Source: JADFQT01 sp965216025 (GTDB lineage: Bacteria > Chloroflexota > Dehalococcoidia > Lucifugimonadales > UBA3495). From it: a stretch of 64,000 nucleotides of DNA. The position numbers and the translations under genes were made by a program. The DNA lies in NCBI GenBank assembly GCA_965216025.1, contig CBDCEX010000015.1:461857-525856 (forward strand). Reading direction: 5' to 3'. A model generated the notes under the pieces. It did not search any database and had not been told where the DNA came from. It saw only the letters and a program-made list of their open reading frames with translations. Positions 8,324-17,139 of this stretch are shown here, piece by piece. How positions within the stretch are numbered: position 1 is the stretch's first letter; each line of letters begins with the position of its first letter.

Positions 8324-10036
8324 GTGCGAATCACCCAGCTGGTATCCAAAACCCTGCGGGAGGACCCGCCCGAGGCTGAAACCGCCAGCCATCGCCTGAT
8401 GCTCCGGGCCGGGCTGATCCACCAGGTCGCGGCCGGGGTGTACGCTTACATGCCCCTGGCCTGGCGCGCCGTCCGCAAGATTGAAAGCATCATTCGGCAG
8501 GAGATGGATGCCGCCGGCAGCCAGGAGTTGCTCATGCCCAGCCTGCAGCCCATGGAGCTATGGGAGCAGACCGGCCGCCGGGCTGCCTTCGGGGACAATC
8601 TGTTTTCGCTGGAGGATCGCCGCGGGCGTTCAATGGTTCTGGCCCCGACCCATGAAGAGGTAATCACCAACATCGCTCGGGCCAACGTCCAGAGCTACCG
8701 GGACCTGCCGGTGATCCTGTATCAGATTCAGACCAAATTCCGGGACGAGCTCCGGCCCAGGGCGGGTCTGGTGCGAGTCAGGGAATTTGCCATGAAGGAC
8801 GCCTATAGCTTCAACGCTGACGAAGAGAGCCTGGAGCAAAGCTATCAGGCTATGGCCCAAGCCTACCGCAATATCTACTACCGTTGCAGCCTGCCGGTGC
8901 TGATGGCGGAAGCCGACAGCGGGGCCATCGGCGGTAAAGATTCCCACGAGTTTATCCTGCCCACCCCTACCGGCGAGGACACAGTGATCACCTGCCCCAG
9001 CTGTGGCTACACCGCCAACGCCGAGAAGGCGGTGGGCGCCCATGCCGGCGCGGCCAAAGGAGAGCCGAGAGAAGAGTTGCTACCCCTGAGCGAGGTTAGC
9101 ACTCCGGGAGTAAAAACCATAGCGGAGTTGGCCCAGTTCCTGGAAATACCGGAGGCACAAACCCTGAAGGCCGTTTTCTATAGCGCGGATGAGCAGTTGG
9201 TGTTCGTGACGATTCGGGGAGACCTGGAGGTCAACGAGATCAAGCTCAAGAACCTGTTGCACTGCAACGAGCTACGGCTGGCAACCGACGAGGAGGTAAG
9301 CCAAGCCGGCTTGGTGGCCGGCTCCGCTTCCCCCATCGGCATCCAAGGCATCAAGCGGGTCGCGGACCCTAGCATCTCCAGTGGCAGCAATTTCGTGGTG
9401 GGCGCCAATCAGCCAGATACTCATCTCAGAAATGCCAACTATCCCAGGGACTTTGAAGTGGATTGTCTTTCCGACATCGCTCTGGCTCAGGCCGGGGACC
9501 TCTGCCCAAATTGCGCCGAACCCCTGGAGGCCATCCGGGGCGTCGAGGTAGGGCACATCTTCAAGCTGGGGACCTTTTTCAGCGAAACCCTGGGCGCTCT
9601 TTTCCTGGACCAGCAGGGCCAGCAGCATCCGATGATGATGGGCTGCTACGGAATCGGAGTGGGGCGTCTGCTGGCCGCGGCGATAGAGCAGAATCACGAT
9701 GACCACGGCATAGTATTCCCCGTGCCCATTGCCCCTTACCAGGTTCAGCTGGTCGGCCTCAATTTGACCGATGAGCGGGTGAAACAGGCCGCTGGACAAC
9801 TCTATCAGGAGCTCTGGGACCAGGGGATCGAGACGCTTTACGATGATCGTACCGAGACCGCCGCCGGTGTCAAACTGAATGATGCCGACTTGCTGGGCCT
9901 GCCGCTTCGGCTGGTGGTCAGCCCGCGCAATCTGAATAACAATGTAGCGGAGGTCAAAGGCCGCCAAGAAACCGAGGCCCAGCTAATCCCGCTGGACCAG
10001 GTCGTGGCTGAGGTCCAACGCCGGATTAGCCAGTAA
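8324..10036 (+). CDS. proS: Prolyl-tRNA synthetase, bacterial type
   Basis: Class II synthetase that charges tRNA-Pro. The 570-residue protein has the bacterial ProS order. The catalytic core with motif 1 comes first (GLIHQVAAGVYAYMPLAWRA), then motif 2 (QIQTKFRDELRPRAGLVRVR, EFAMKDAYSF). An editing insertion of YbaK type follows at about residues 225-385, then motif 3 (MMMGCYGIGVGRLLAAAIEQ) and the anticodon-binding domain, which ends LIPLDQVVAEV. GTG start at 8324 preceded by GGAGA at 8311-8315. Follows ispG by 95 bases, a neighbour order common in bacteria. Confidence 0.96.
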   Translation: MRITQLVSKTLREDPPEAETASHRLMLRAGLIHQVAAGVYAYMPLAWRAVRKIESIIRQEMDAAGSQELLMPSLQPMELWEQTGRRAAFGDNLFSLEDRRGRSMVLAPTHEEVITNIARANVQSYRDLPVILYQIQTKFRDELRPRAGLVRVREFAMKDAYSFNADEESLEQSYQAMAQAYRNIYYRCSLPVLMAEADSGAIGGKDSHEFILPTPTGEDTVITCPSCGYTANAEKAVGAHAGAAKGEPREELLPLSEVSTPGVKTIAELAQFLEIPEAQTLKAVFYSADEQLVFVTIRGDLEVNEIKLKNLLHCNELRLATDEEVSQAGLVAGSASPIGIQGIKRVADPSISSGSNFVVGANQPDTHLRNANYPRDFEVDCLSDIALAQAGDLCPNCAEPLEAIRGVEVGHIFKLGTFFSETLGALFLDQQGQQHPMMMGCYGIGVGRLLAAAIEQNHDDHGIVFPVPIAPYQVQLVGLNLTDERVKQAAGQLYQELWDQGIETLYDDRTETAAGVKLNDADLLGLPLRLVVSPRNLNNNVAEVKGRQETEAQLIPLDQVVAEVQRRISQ

Positions 10037-10110
10037 AACCTAAGCAACTATCTCCAAACGAGCAATGTCATTCCGAGGAGCGTAAGCGACGAAGCAATCT
10101 GAGCCCCTTG

Positions 10111-10300
10111 AGATTGCCTCGCGGAGTTTATCCTGAGCGCAGCCGAAGGGCTGCTCTGTAAATTGCCCGTTCGCCCTTCGAGAGCCTCAGGACGAACGGG
10201 ATCCCTAACGCTCGTGGTGAGCCCGTCGAACCATGAGCCGAGGGGAATCCATTATCATCTGTCGGTGGCGCTCCGCCGGAGCATGACAACTCGCAATGAC
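10111..10300 (+). repeat. ~190-bp interspersed repeat, copy A
   Basis: Non-coding repeat beginning AGATTGCCTCGCGGAGTTTA and ending with ACTCGCAATGAC. It contains internal inverted segments such as CCCGTTCGCCCTTCGAGAGC and its near complement GCCTCAGGACGAACGGG. The reverse complement of 52961-53152 matches it over its whole length with few differences, and 5319-5394 matches its 3' part. Its self-complementary design suggests a folded RNA or MITE-like element. Confidence 0.75.
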
Positions 10301-10348
10301 AAAAAACGCTTCTCGCACACCGGCTAGTTCAACCAACTCTTAGGCCTG

Positions 10349-10424
10349 TGTTCAAAGATATCCGGGCATAGTATAATTCCCGGCACGTCACACCGGCGAA
10401 CGCCGGAATGACGGTGTGACGTGC
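10349..10424 (+). repeat. Short interspersed repeat with perfect hairpin
   Basis: TGTGTTCAAAGATATCCGGG followed by CATAGTATAATTCCCGGCACGTCA. The same motif, inverted, is at 19085-19127 (TGACGTGCAGGGAATTATCC and onward to GATATCTTTGAACACAGAC). Here it runs into a hairpin with 13-bp perfect arms, 10383-10395 (GCACGTCACACCG) and 10412-10424 (CGGTGTGACGTGC), around a CCGGCGAACGCCGG inner palindrome. Confidence 0.65.
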
Positions 10425-10465
10425 AACACTGCCCAATCCGTTGTCGATGTAGATTCCACCCAATC

Positions 10466-10963
10466 TCAGGCCTGCGCCATGACCGTCAAATAGTACTCCA
10501 GGTTGGCTTTTAACTGGGGAGCGATGGCCCCCTGGTGAGAAGTGGAAAGCAGCAGGAGTAGTCTAAGCTGGGCGGCTAGGTCTGCGGCCAGGTTCTTCTT
10601 GGCCTCCTCTACTGTATCCCCCTCCACCGGCACCCGTAATCCCCGCAGCGGCAACCTGGTCTTACATTCCCCCGCCCAGAAGGAATCCAGGCTATCGATA
10701 ATGATGATGGGAATTTCCGTGCTAATCACAAAGGAAGCGTCCGACGCCGAATCCGACGGCCGCAGCTTGTCCACCATCACCTTGGTCACTTCGCTGTGGC
10801 TGATGTGAAAAGTGGCGGCATTGGGCTGGCTGGTGCTGACCGATCGCCACTCCCAGTCCGCCGGAGTAGCGGCATCCGTCCCGGGCTCAATCTCCACCGG
10901 ACAGGAGAGGTCCTCGGCTATTGGGCGGTCTTCTGAGTTCCCCGTCTCTGAGTTGCTGGTCAT
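10466..10963 (-). CDS. Hypothetical protein, partner of the DUF3467 gene
   Basis: I do not recognise this 165-residue protein. The N-terminal ~40 residues are polar and acidic (MTSNSETGNSEDRPIAEDLS). The middle has SEVTKVMVDKLRPSD and a hydrophobic strand ISTEIPIIIIDSLDSFW. The C-terminal half is rich in Ala and Leu (EEAKKNLAADLAAQLRLLLL) and predicted helical. No signal peptide or membrane segment is obvious. I chose the ATG at 10963 rather than an upstream start because it overlaps the stop of the preceding gene as ATGA. The two genes therefore form a translationally coupled pair. Confidence 0.6.
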   Translation of the reverse strand: MTSNSETGNSEDRPIAEDLSCPVEIEPGTDAATPADWEWRSVSTSQPNAATFHISHSEVTKVMVDKLRPSDSASDASFVISTEIPIIIIDSLDSFWAGECKTRLPLRGLRVPVEGDTVEEAKKNLAADLAAQLRLLLLLSTSHQGAIAPQLKANLEYYLTVMAQA

Positions 10964-11364
10964 TGAGCCTGCGCTCCCTCTTCCTGTACCGGCTCCAGCT
11001 CCGAGTCCGGCTCCAGCTCCCACGCCGAGTAAACCTGGGCCGGCAGATGAATCGGGCCTACCGCATCCTCGTACTCCTTCAGGTGCTTGTTGGTGAGCAG
11101 GGCCATGGCTTTGAGCATTTGCGGACTGACCTTGATACGGGCGCGCAAGATGGGCTCCCGCTCCTCCATCTGCTCCCCAAAAAACAATACCGACGAATAG
11201 AGGCTGCTGAATATGTGGAGCGAGTCGGCATAGAAGGTAATCGGTTCCCCGGCCGCCTCGCCGTTCTGACTCTGATTGGACTGGCTATCCCCAGGTTTGA
11301 CGAAACCGTCCTCCTGGGGCGCCTGATCCTCCGGGGGTACGTAGGGACGTTGTATTATCGGCAT
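10960..11364 (-). CDS. DUF3467-like protein
   Basis: 134 residues. The core ITFYADSLHIFSSLYSSVLFF, followed by ILRARIKVSPQMLKAMALLT and the end of the domain with GPIHLP, follows the DUF3467 pattern. In that family a strand of the YSN-x-x-x-x type is followed by V-x-M-S-P-x-x-A-K. The function of DUF3467 is unknown. The N-terminal 40 residues are proline- and glutamine-rich and the last 20 acidic. A strong AGGAGG lies five to eight bases before the ATG at 11364. The next gene starts inside its stop codon. Confidence 0.65.
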   Translation of the reverse strand: MPIIQRPYVPPEDQAPQEDGFVKPGDSQSNQSQNGEAAGEPITFYADSLHIFSSLYSSVLFFGEQMEEREPILRARIKVSPQMLKAMALLTNKHLKEYEDAVGPIHLPAQVYSAWELEPDSELEPVQEEGAQAQ

Positions 11365-11662
11365 AAGACCTCCTGTCGTTAAGTATCGCCCCCGGCTCTA
11401 AACCCATGGGGCCGCCGCCGCGCCTCAACTTGGATTCCGGTTGATTACCAGGTTCCGCCCCATTATACACGTGGATTAAAGCCCTGGCGCAGGAATCTCG
11501 CTATCCAGTCTTATGGAAGCACAACGACCGCCCTTCGGCAACATCTAAATGATCGGAGGATAAGTAGCGGCAGGCTCCCACTAGGTCCGAGTTGACCGCT
11601 ATTCAGGAGCCAGCGAGCGTCGGAGCCGGGGAAGCCGTAAAAGAGAATAGCCGGGGCTGGAA
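11365..11662. other. Intergenic, no gene seen
   Basis: About 300 bases between two minus-strand operons. It should hold the promoter of the DUF3467 pair. No clear hairpin, RNA or conserved ORF was seen. Confidence 0.4.
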
Positions 11663-12178
11663 TTACCCCCGGCCGGGTGGGCGAGACAGGTGGTAGTAGC
11701 CCACCGCGACGGCTTCCCATCCGTGGGTGGACCTCCTTTGGCCGATCAACCCCAAGCGCACCATGATGGCGTAGCCCAAGCGGTCGGGCAATGCGTTGGC
11801 GAACCCAGCGATGGCTGCCCGAATCTCTTGCGTGGTATAGCTGTAAAAACCGATTTTACGCGTTTCAGACCAGTATAACAGCGACTCTTCCAACAGCCGG
11901 ATTGACGGCACGCTCCAGTTGATGCCGGAGGGCTGGCAGCATGCGACGGCTTGGGGTTGGCTATCCTCAGCCAGAAGCTCCAACTCGACCATCAGGCTGG
12001 CGATCCGATCCCTTCCCTTTAATCCGTTCCGTTTAATCCGTTTTAATCCGTTCCGTTTCGGGGAAGCGATGACCCCGGTCCGGAGCAGCCTTTTGGACTC
12101 AAAAACCGCCCAGCCCGTCTGCCGAACTCCAGCATCCAGCGCCAGCAGCACTGGGGCTCCTGCCGGGCGATTCGTCAA
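11663..12178 (-). CDS. RuvC-like (RNase H-fold) protein
   Basis: 171 residues. The N-terminus, VLLALDAGVRQTGWAVFE, matches the first catalytic strand of RuvC-type Holliday junction resolvases (D-x-G-x-x-x-T-G-W), with the catalytic Asp at about residue 15. Near the end HGWEAVAVGYYH lies where RuvC has H-x-x-D-A-x-A, so the final acidic residue would be Glu in place of Asp. Residues 42-55 carry a short internal repeat (KRNGLKRIKRNGLKG) encoded by AATCCGTT(CC/TT) tandem copies at 12009-12058. It is a divergent member, not the canonical ruvC, and no ruvA or ruvB is adjacent. TTG start overlapping the upstream gene's stop (TTGA). Confidence 0.6.
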   Translation of the reverse strand: MTNRPAGAPVLLALDAGVRQTGWAVFESKRLLRTGVIASPKRNGLKRIKRNGLKGRDRIASLMVELELLAEDSQPQAVACCQPSGINWSVPSIRLLEESLLYWSETRKIGFYSYTTQEIRAAIAGFANALPDRLGYAIMVRLGLIGQRRSTHGWEAVAVGYYHLSRPPGRG

Positions 12179-12441
12179 CTCGCACCCAACAGGTGTCCCG
12201 CCTCCTGACCCGATTTTTTAACAGGACCAAATATCGGAGGCCATCTGACATCACCTCGGCGTCCGCTATCCCCAGATCCCAGGGTTGGTTGCGCTGGCGC
12301 CGACACCCAGCCCGATTGGTACAAATCGGGATACAAACCGGTGTAGTAATAGGTGCCGCATTGTAACCAGATCCAATCCCCCTCATCAACCGCCAGATCC
12401 CCTCCGCATTTGGTACAAGCCTTCAGGCAAAACCAATTCAC
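12175..12441 (-). CDS. Small zinc-ribbon-like protein
   Basis: 88 residues. The N-terminus has CLKACTKCGGDLAVDEGDW followed by WLQCGTYYYTG, a CxxC pair plus another Cys 20 residues later, consistent with a half or degenerate zinc ribbon. The C-terminal half has no recognised domain. The stop overlaps the start of the RuvC-like gene, so the two are co-translated. A nucleic-acid-binding role beside the RuvC-like protein is an inference from this coupling. Confidence 0.5.
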   Translation of the reverse strand: MNWFCLKACTKCGGDLAVDEGDWIWLQCGTYYYTGLYPDLYQSGWVSAPAQPTLGSGDSGRRGDVRWPPIFGPVKKSGQEAGHLLGAS

Positions 12442-12753
12442 GCTAGCTCCCTTTTCTGTGATCTCCGCCCAGGTCTGGGGTAGAGAGTCCCGACAATCTG
12501 CTCTAAACCTGGGGAAGCTCCGGATTCTTGGTGAAAATGGTACCAGAACATAAGTACTGGTACCATAAGCTTATGTCAGCTAATTGGGACACTACCGGGA
12601 ATGCTGTACGGGAACCCTGGGGGGATGCGGAGCTAACTCATGCGGGCGGAGGAGGTAAAGGCGCGGTAATACGAAACGAATTTAGAGAGGATCCGGCATC
12701 AGGGTCCGGCCCAAGGTCCGGAATTGATTCAGGTTTGGCTGCCGGGGAAGTGA
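12442..12753. other. Intergenic, no gene supported
   Basis: A plus-strand open frame runs through here and on over the lipoprotein gene, but its translation is Arg/Pro/Gly-rich and looks like an antisense shadow. There is a small palindromic cluster around TACTGGTACCATAAGC at 12554-12569. Nothing else seen. Confidence 0.4.
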
Positions 12754-13089
12754 TTAATCCAGCGGACCCACAACCTCGCCGGTTTCCTCATATACGTGCC
12801 AGGCCACTCTACGGGTCTCTTCCCCAGGCGGGTAGACCTTCCGAACTTGGTAAATCAGTTCGACCCTCCACCGTCCCTGGTAAGGGTCGAAGGACGCATT
12901 CCAGCCGGCGTCCTTGTCGAAGAACCGGGGCAGCTCACCAATCTGTGCAATTGCCTCTTTGGGAGACCAGCTGGCTCCCGGGCCGGGAGTTCCTTCCGGC
13001 CACTCTACATTATCGGATCCGCAGGCCAGTGCTGCCAGCAACAAGCCGAGCCCAAGAAGTAGAAGGAGGATCCTGGGTAATCTGTCCAT
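12754..13089 (-). CDS. Putative lipoprotein
   Basis: 111 residues from the chosen ATG at 13089; an ATG six codons upstream is also possible. It starts MDRLPRILLLLLGLGLLLAA, a signal peptide with a positively charged start and long hydrophobic core. A lipobox LAALAC-GS follows, so it is probably lipid-anchored. The mature part is short (WSPKEAIAQIGELPRFFDKD, then RWRVELIYQVRK) and ends TGEVVGPLD. The fold resembles small secreted PepSY- or cystatin-like strand-helix proteins but I cannot assign a family. Confidence 0.6.
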   Translation of the reverse strand: MDRLPRILLLLLGLGLLLAALACGSDNVEWPEGTPGPGASWSPKEAIAQIGELPRFFDKDAGWNASFDPYQGRWRVELIYQVRKVYPPGEETRRVAWHVYEETGEVVGPLD

Positions 13090-13444
13090 TCGAAGATACC
13101 TGACCATTAAGCGTTTGCTGTCTACCGAAGAAAAGACTAGCAGAGCGGACAGCTAATATCCATGACATTTCGGGACATTCCGCCAAAAGGGGTGCCTGCC
13201 TTGGCTCACCACGGGGAGCCCACCTGTTTTAGCTTAGAATGCTGGCCCCTTTCTCCGGAGACCGGGCCCGGGCCCGAACCGATGATCCGCATGGTGCAGA
13301 TGGAGGCGAAGAACCGGTGGCCACCCAGGTTTGCTCGCTCCGGGCCGGCAGATTTTCCTTGACCGTCTCCAGCGCCAATCCTATAATGGGCTGGCGAATT
13401 AGGAGTATCCCCTGGTCCCTTTCCGTAGCCGAGGACGTTAAAGG
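13090..13444. other. Leader region of pheS
   Basis: 355 bases between the divergent lipoprotein gene and pheS. It should contain both promoters. I looked for a T-box (specifier loop plus TGG antiterminator bulge) and did not find a convincing one. The short open frames here look incidental. Confidence 0.4.
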
Positions 13445-14503
13445 TTGACCCAGCCCACAACTCAGTCGATAGAGGAACTGGAGCAGCGCGCCCTAAAGGA
13501 GCTGGCCGGGGCAAAAGATGCTGACGCCCTGGAGCAGTGGAGGGTGGCTTATTTGGGCCGCCGCGGGGCATTGACCACCTTCCTCAGAGGCATCGCCCAG
13601 CTACCGTTGGAGCAGCGCCGGGAATTGGGCGCGCTGGGTAACCAGACCAAGAGCGGCCTGGAGGAAACGCTGGCCCGGCGCAGTCAGGAGATCAGCCAGC
13701 GGCTCCTGAGCCGCACAATAGACCAGGAGCGCCTCGACGTTACTCTGCCCGGCAGGCCAACGACCATCGGAAGGCTTCATCCCACGACCCAGGTGGTGCG
13801 GGAGATAACCGGCGCTTTTGGCTCCATGGGTTTCAGCGTGGTGGAAGGTCCCGAAGTGGAGTGGGACCACTACAACTTTGAGATGCTCAACATCCCCCAG
13901 GGTCACCCGGCTCGGGACATGTGGAACACCCTGTGGATCGATTACCGGGATGAATCGGGGCGGCAGCCGTTGCTGCTGCGAACCCATACATCCCCGATGC
14001 AAGCTCGGGTTATGGAAAGCACTCAGCCGCCCATTAGGGTAGTGGTTCCGGGCAAGTGCTACCGGTACGAGGCGACCGACGCCACCCATGAATGGCATTT
14101 CTACCAGATAGAAGGTCTGGCGGTGGATGAAGGGATAACCTTTGCCGACCTGAAAGGCACCCTGTACGAGTTCGCCCGGCGATTGTTCGGTGAAGAGCGC
14201 AAGGTGCGCTTTCGCTGCGACTACTTCCCCTTCGTGGAACCCGGCGTGGATATGTCCATAGACTGCTTCGCCTGCGACGGAGGAGGAGAAGGCTGCCGGA
14301 TATGCCGGGACAGCGGCTGGATCGAAATCATGGGAGCGGGAATGGTGCATCCCCAGGTGCTAAGGGGGGTTGGCTACGACCCCGAAAAATATACCGGCTT
14401 CGCCTTTGGCGTGGGGCCGGAACGCGTCGCCATGCTGAAATATGGCATCGATGACATCCGGCACTTTTATGCCAACGACCTCCGTTTTTTGCGGCAATTC
14501 TGA
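13445..14503 (+). CDS. pheS: Phenylalanyl-tRNA synthetase alpha subunit
   Basis: Catalytic subunit of the (alpha-beta)2 PheRS. 352 residues with an N-terminal coiled-coil tRNA-binding arm (IEELEQRALKELAGAKDADA) and a class II core. The core has HPTTQVVREITGAFGSMGF, EVEWDHYNFEMLNIPQGHPA, motif 2 around CYRYEATDATHEWHFYQIEG and motif 3 FGVGPERVAMLKYGI. A Cys-rich insertion, DCFACDGGGEGCRICRDSGW, at about residues 275-295 looks like a small metal-binding loop seen in some bacterial PheS. TTG start at 13445, preceded by AAGG. Partner pheT follows after 159 bases. Confidence 0.95.
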   Translation: MTQPTTQSIEELEQRALKELAGAKDADALEQWRVAYLGRRGALTTFLRGIAQLPLEQRRELGALGNQTKSGLEETLARRSQEISQRLLSRTIDQERLDVTLPGRPTTIGRLHPTTQVVREITGAFGSMGFSVVEGPEVEWDHYNFEMLNIPQGHPARDMWNTLWIDYRDESGRQPLLLRTHTSPMQARVMESTQPPIRVVVPGKCYRYEATDATHEWHFYQIEGLAVDEGITFADLKGTLYEFARRLFGEERKVRFRCDYFPFVEPGVDMSIDCFACDGGGEGCRICRDSGWIEIMGAGMVHPQVLRGVGYDPEKYTGFAFGVGPERVAMLKYGIDDIRHFYANDLRFLRQF

Positions 14504-14662
14504 TATGATTATCAACACCTTCCGGCACCAACATCCCCCGGCGTCAGCACCATCCGGGCGACCACAGCTGACTATCAGTGTCGGCTGTGCCGGCCAAAAA
14601 CTCGACCAGCAATTACAAGACTGCGCCATCGCCAGGACTAGGGTCCAACTAATAAGCTGTTT

Positions 14663-17074
14663 ATGCGCGTTCCCCTAAGCTGGCTTCGCGACTACGTAGA
14701 CGTTGATGGGCCGGTTCAAGAGTTGGCCCATCAGTTGACCATGGCCGGTGTAGAAGTCGGCGAGATAATAGAGCTGGGCGGCTGGAAAGAATGCCTGGTC
14801 GGCCAGGTATTGACGGTGGTCCCCCATCCCAACGCCGATAACCTGTCCCTATGCCGGGTAAGTTCTGGCGACGGAGAAATGGAGGTGGTCTGCGGCGCGC
14901 CCAATGTAGCCGCTGGGCAGAAGGTGTGCTTCGCTCAAGTGGGCGCCCATCTTTACAATACCCACAGCGGAAAGCGTGAAACCCTCAAGGCCGCCCGAAT
15001 TCGCGGGGTGGTTTCGGAGGGTATGATCTGCTCTGAGGTGGAGTTGGGCCTGGGCGACGGCCATGAGGGCATCGTGGTCTTGCCCGAGGACGCGCCGGTG
15101 GGTATGGAGCTGGACCAATACCTGGGGGATACCATCCTGGACTTGGAATTGACCCCCAACCGGCTGGACTGCCTCTCCATGCTGGGGGTGGCCCACGAGG
15201 TAGCCGCCCACACCGGCCAAAGGGTGCGGGAGCCTCAGATAGACTACCCGGAAGAGGGTCCTCCCATTCCGGAACTGGCCTCCGTCTCGGTTGCCGATCC
15301 GGACTTGTGCGAGCGTTACACGGCCAGCGTCATCCAGGGCATTTCTATAGGACCGTCGCCGCAGTGGCTGCAGGATCGTCTGAACCGGGCCGGGCTTCGG
15401 CCCATCAATAACGTGGTGGACAGCACCAACTACGTCATGCTGGAATTCAATCAGCCCCTCCATGCCTTCGACCTGGATAAGCTGGAGGACCAGACCATCA
15501 TTGTCCGCCGGGCCCGTCCGGGGGAGACGCTGGAAACGCTGGACGGGGTGACCCGGCAGCTTAACCCGGAGGTGCTGGTCATCGCCGATGCCAACCGGCC
15601 GGTGGGCTTGGGGGGGGTGATCGGTGGGGCCAACAGCGAAATTGAGCCCGGCACCCGCGGGGTTCTGCTGGAGTCCGCCACCTTCAACGGCTACAACAAC
15701 CGGCAGACCGCCGATACCTTCCGGCTCCGCACCGAGGCGACCCTGCGATTCGAAAAAGGACTTCGGGCCGAATTGGCTCCCCTGGCGCTGAGGAGAGCCA
15801 CCCAGCTAATCCATGACCTGGCCGGCGGGAAAGTGGCCCAGGGTATTGTGGACATTTACGCCGACCGGGACCAATCCCCGCTGACCGTTTTTCTCACCCT
15901 CAAGCGGCTGCGGCAGGTTTTGGGCATGGACTTGGACCTCCCCAGGGTGGAAGAGGTGTTCCTATCATTAGGGTTTCAAACCGAACGCGAGGGTTCCGAG
16001 CGCCTGAATGTCCGGGTACCCTACTGGCGAAACGACATTAATATCGAAGAGGACTTGGTGGAAGAGGTGGTGCGGATCATTGGCTACGATAACGTTCCTA
16101 CCACCATGCTTTCCACCCCCATTCCCTACCACCAGCCCAGGCCTCTAACCGAGCTCATCGAGCTGAGGGAACGGGTGAGAGATACTCTGGTTTCGGCGGG
16201 GATGCAGGAGACCATCAGCTATCCTCTGATCAGCCAGGCGGACCTGGAGCGGGTAAACCAGCTGGACCAGGAGCACCCGCCCCTGGGGGTGGCAAACCCC
16301 CTTAGCGCGGGACAAGAGTTTCTGCGGACCACGCTGAGAGCCAGTCTCCTAGCTACCCTGGCCTACAATCAAGGCCACAGCGAAGGACCATTCCTGTTAT
16401 TTGAAACGGGGCGGGTATTCATACCCACGGGTGACGGACTTCCTGAGGAAAGGGAGGTGGCCGCCGGCGTTTTGGCGGGACCCCGTGGGGAACCGTCCTG
16501 GCTAGAGGATGAAGATGATCTCAGTTTTTTCGACGCCAAAGGTATCATTGTTGCCGCACTGGAGAGGTTGGGGGTAATCCCATCTTTCGAGCCCTGGGAA
16601 GACGCCACCTACCAGCCGGGCCGGTGCGCCCGAATCCGGTTGAATGGCCAGACACTGGGTATGCTGGGTCAGATTGACGACAGTGTCAGGGAACACTTCG
16701 ACCTGCGCGAGCAGCCTACCGCTCTCTTTGAGCTGTACTTGGACCGGATTCTGGAAGCGCACAAGCAGTCGAGTCGAGGGTTCCAGAGTTTCTCGCGCTT
16801 CCCCGCAGCCACCAGAGACCTGGCAGTGGTGGTGCCGGCCGAGGTTCCAGCGGACCAAGTGCAACAAATAATGGCGCGTCCCAGGCTGGTGCAGCGGGTT
16901 GAGCTGTTTGACCTGTATACTGGAGAACACCTTCCGGAGGGCACCAAATCCCTGGCCTTCCACATCCATTTGCAGTCCATGGACCACACTCTTGACACGC
17001 CAGAAGTGGATCGGGCGGTACAGGGTATTCTTCGCAATCTGGAGAAAGAATTAGGGGCTACGCTACGGGCATGA
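14663..17074 (+). CDS. pheT: Phenylalanyl-tRNA synthetase beta subunit
   Basis: 803-residue beta subunit, normal length. Domain order from the sequence: EMAP-type tRNA-binding domain (about 40-150; VVPHPNADNLSLCRVSSGD), B3/B4 editing domain (about 210-380; LNRAGLRPINNVVDSTNYVM), B5 domain (about 400-475), catalytic-like core (NDINIEEDLVEEVVRIIGYD), and C-terminal ferredoxin-fold anticodon-binding domain (about 710-803; FSRFPAATRDLAVVVPAEVP). ATG start with little Shine-Dalgarno sequence. It completes the PheRS pair with pheS. Confidence 0.96.
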   Translation: MRVPLSWLRDYVDVDGPVQELAHQLTMAGVEVGEIIELGGWKECLVGQVLTVVPHPNADNLSLCRVSSGDGEMEVVCGAPNVAAGQKVCFAQVGAHLYNTHSGKRETLKAARIRGVVSEGMICSEVELGLGDGHEGIVVLPEDAPVGMELDQYLGDTILDLELTPNRLDCLSMLGVAHEVAAHTGQRVREPQIDYPEEGPPIPELASVSVADPDLCERYTASVIQGISIGPSPQWLQDRLNRAGLRPINNVVDSTNYVMLEFNQPLHAFDLDKLEDQTIIVRRARPGETLETLDGVTRQLNPEVLVIADANRPVGLGGVIGGANSEIEPGTRGVLLESATFNGYNNRQTADTFRLRTEATLRFEKGLRAELAPLALRRATQLIHDLAGGKVAQGIVDIYADRDQSPLTVFLTLKRLRQVLGMDLDLPRVEEVFLSLGFQTEREGSERLNVRVPYWRNDINIEEDLVEEVVRIIGYDNVPTTMLSTPIPYHQPRPLTELIELRERVRDTLVSAGMQETISYPLISQADLERVNQLDQEHPPLGVANPLSAGQEFLRTTLRASLLATLAYNQGHSEGPFLLFETGRVFIPTGDGLPEEREVAAGVLAGPRGEPSWLEDEDDLSFFDAKGIIVAALERLGVIPSFEPWEDATYQPGRCARIRLNGQTLGMLGQIDDSVREHFDLREQPTALFELYLDRILEAHKQSSRGFQSFSRFPAATRDLAVVVPAEVPADQVQQIMARPRLVQRVELFDLYTGEHLPEGTKSLAFHIHLQSMDHTLDTPEVDRAVQGILRNLEKELGATLRA

Positions 17075-17139
17075 GGGCCCGGGGTGACATTTCGAGATGG
17101 ATCCTAAACTATTCGGCGCGACCCGTTGGATAAGATAAC

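Noticed and set aside
12528..13103. 191-codon plus-strand frame over the lipoprotein gene
   Set aside because: The minus strand has a signal peptide and lipobox in a compact gene; the plus-strand translation has no such features and no start signal.
13090..13444. T-box leader for pheS
   Set aside because: No convincing specifier stem, TGG-containing antiterminator bulge or alternative terminator was found.
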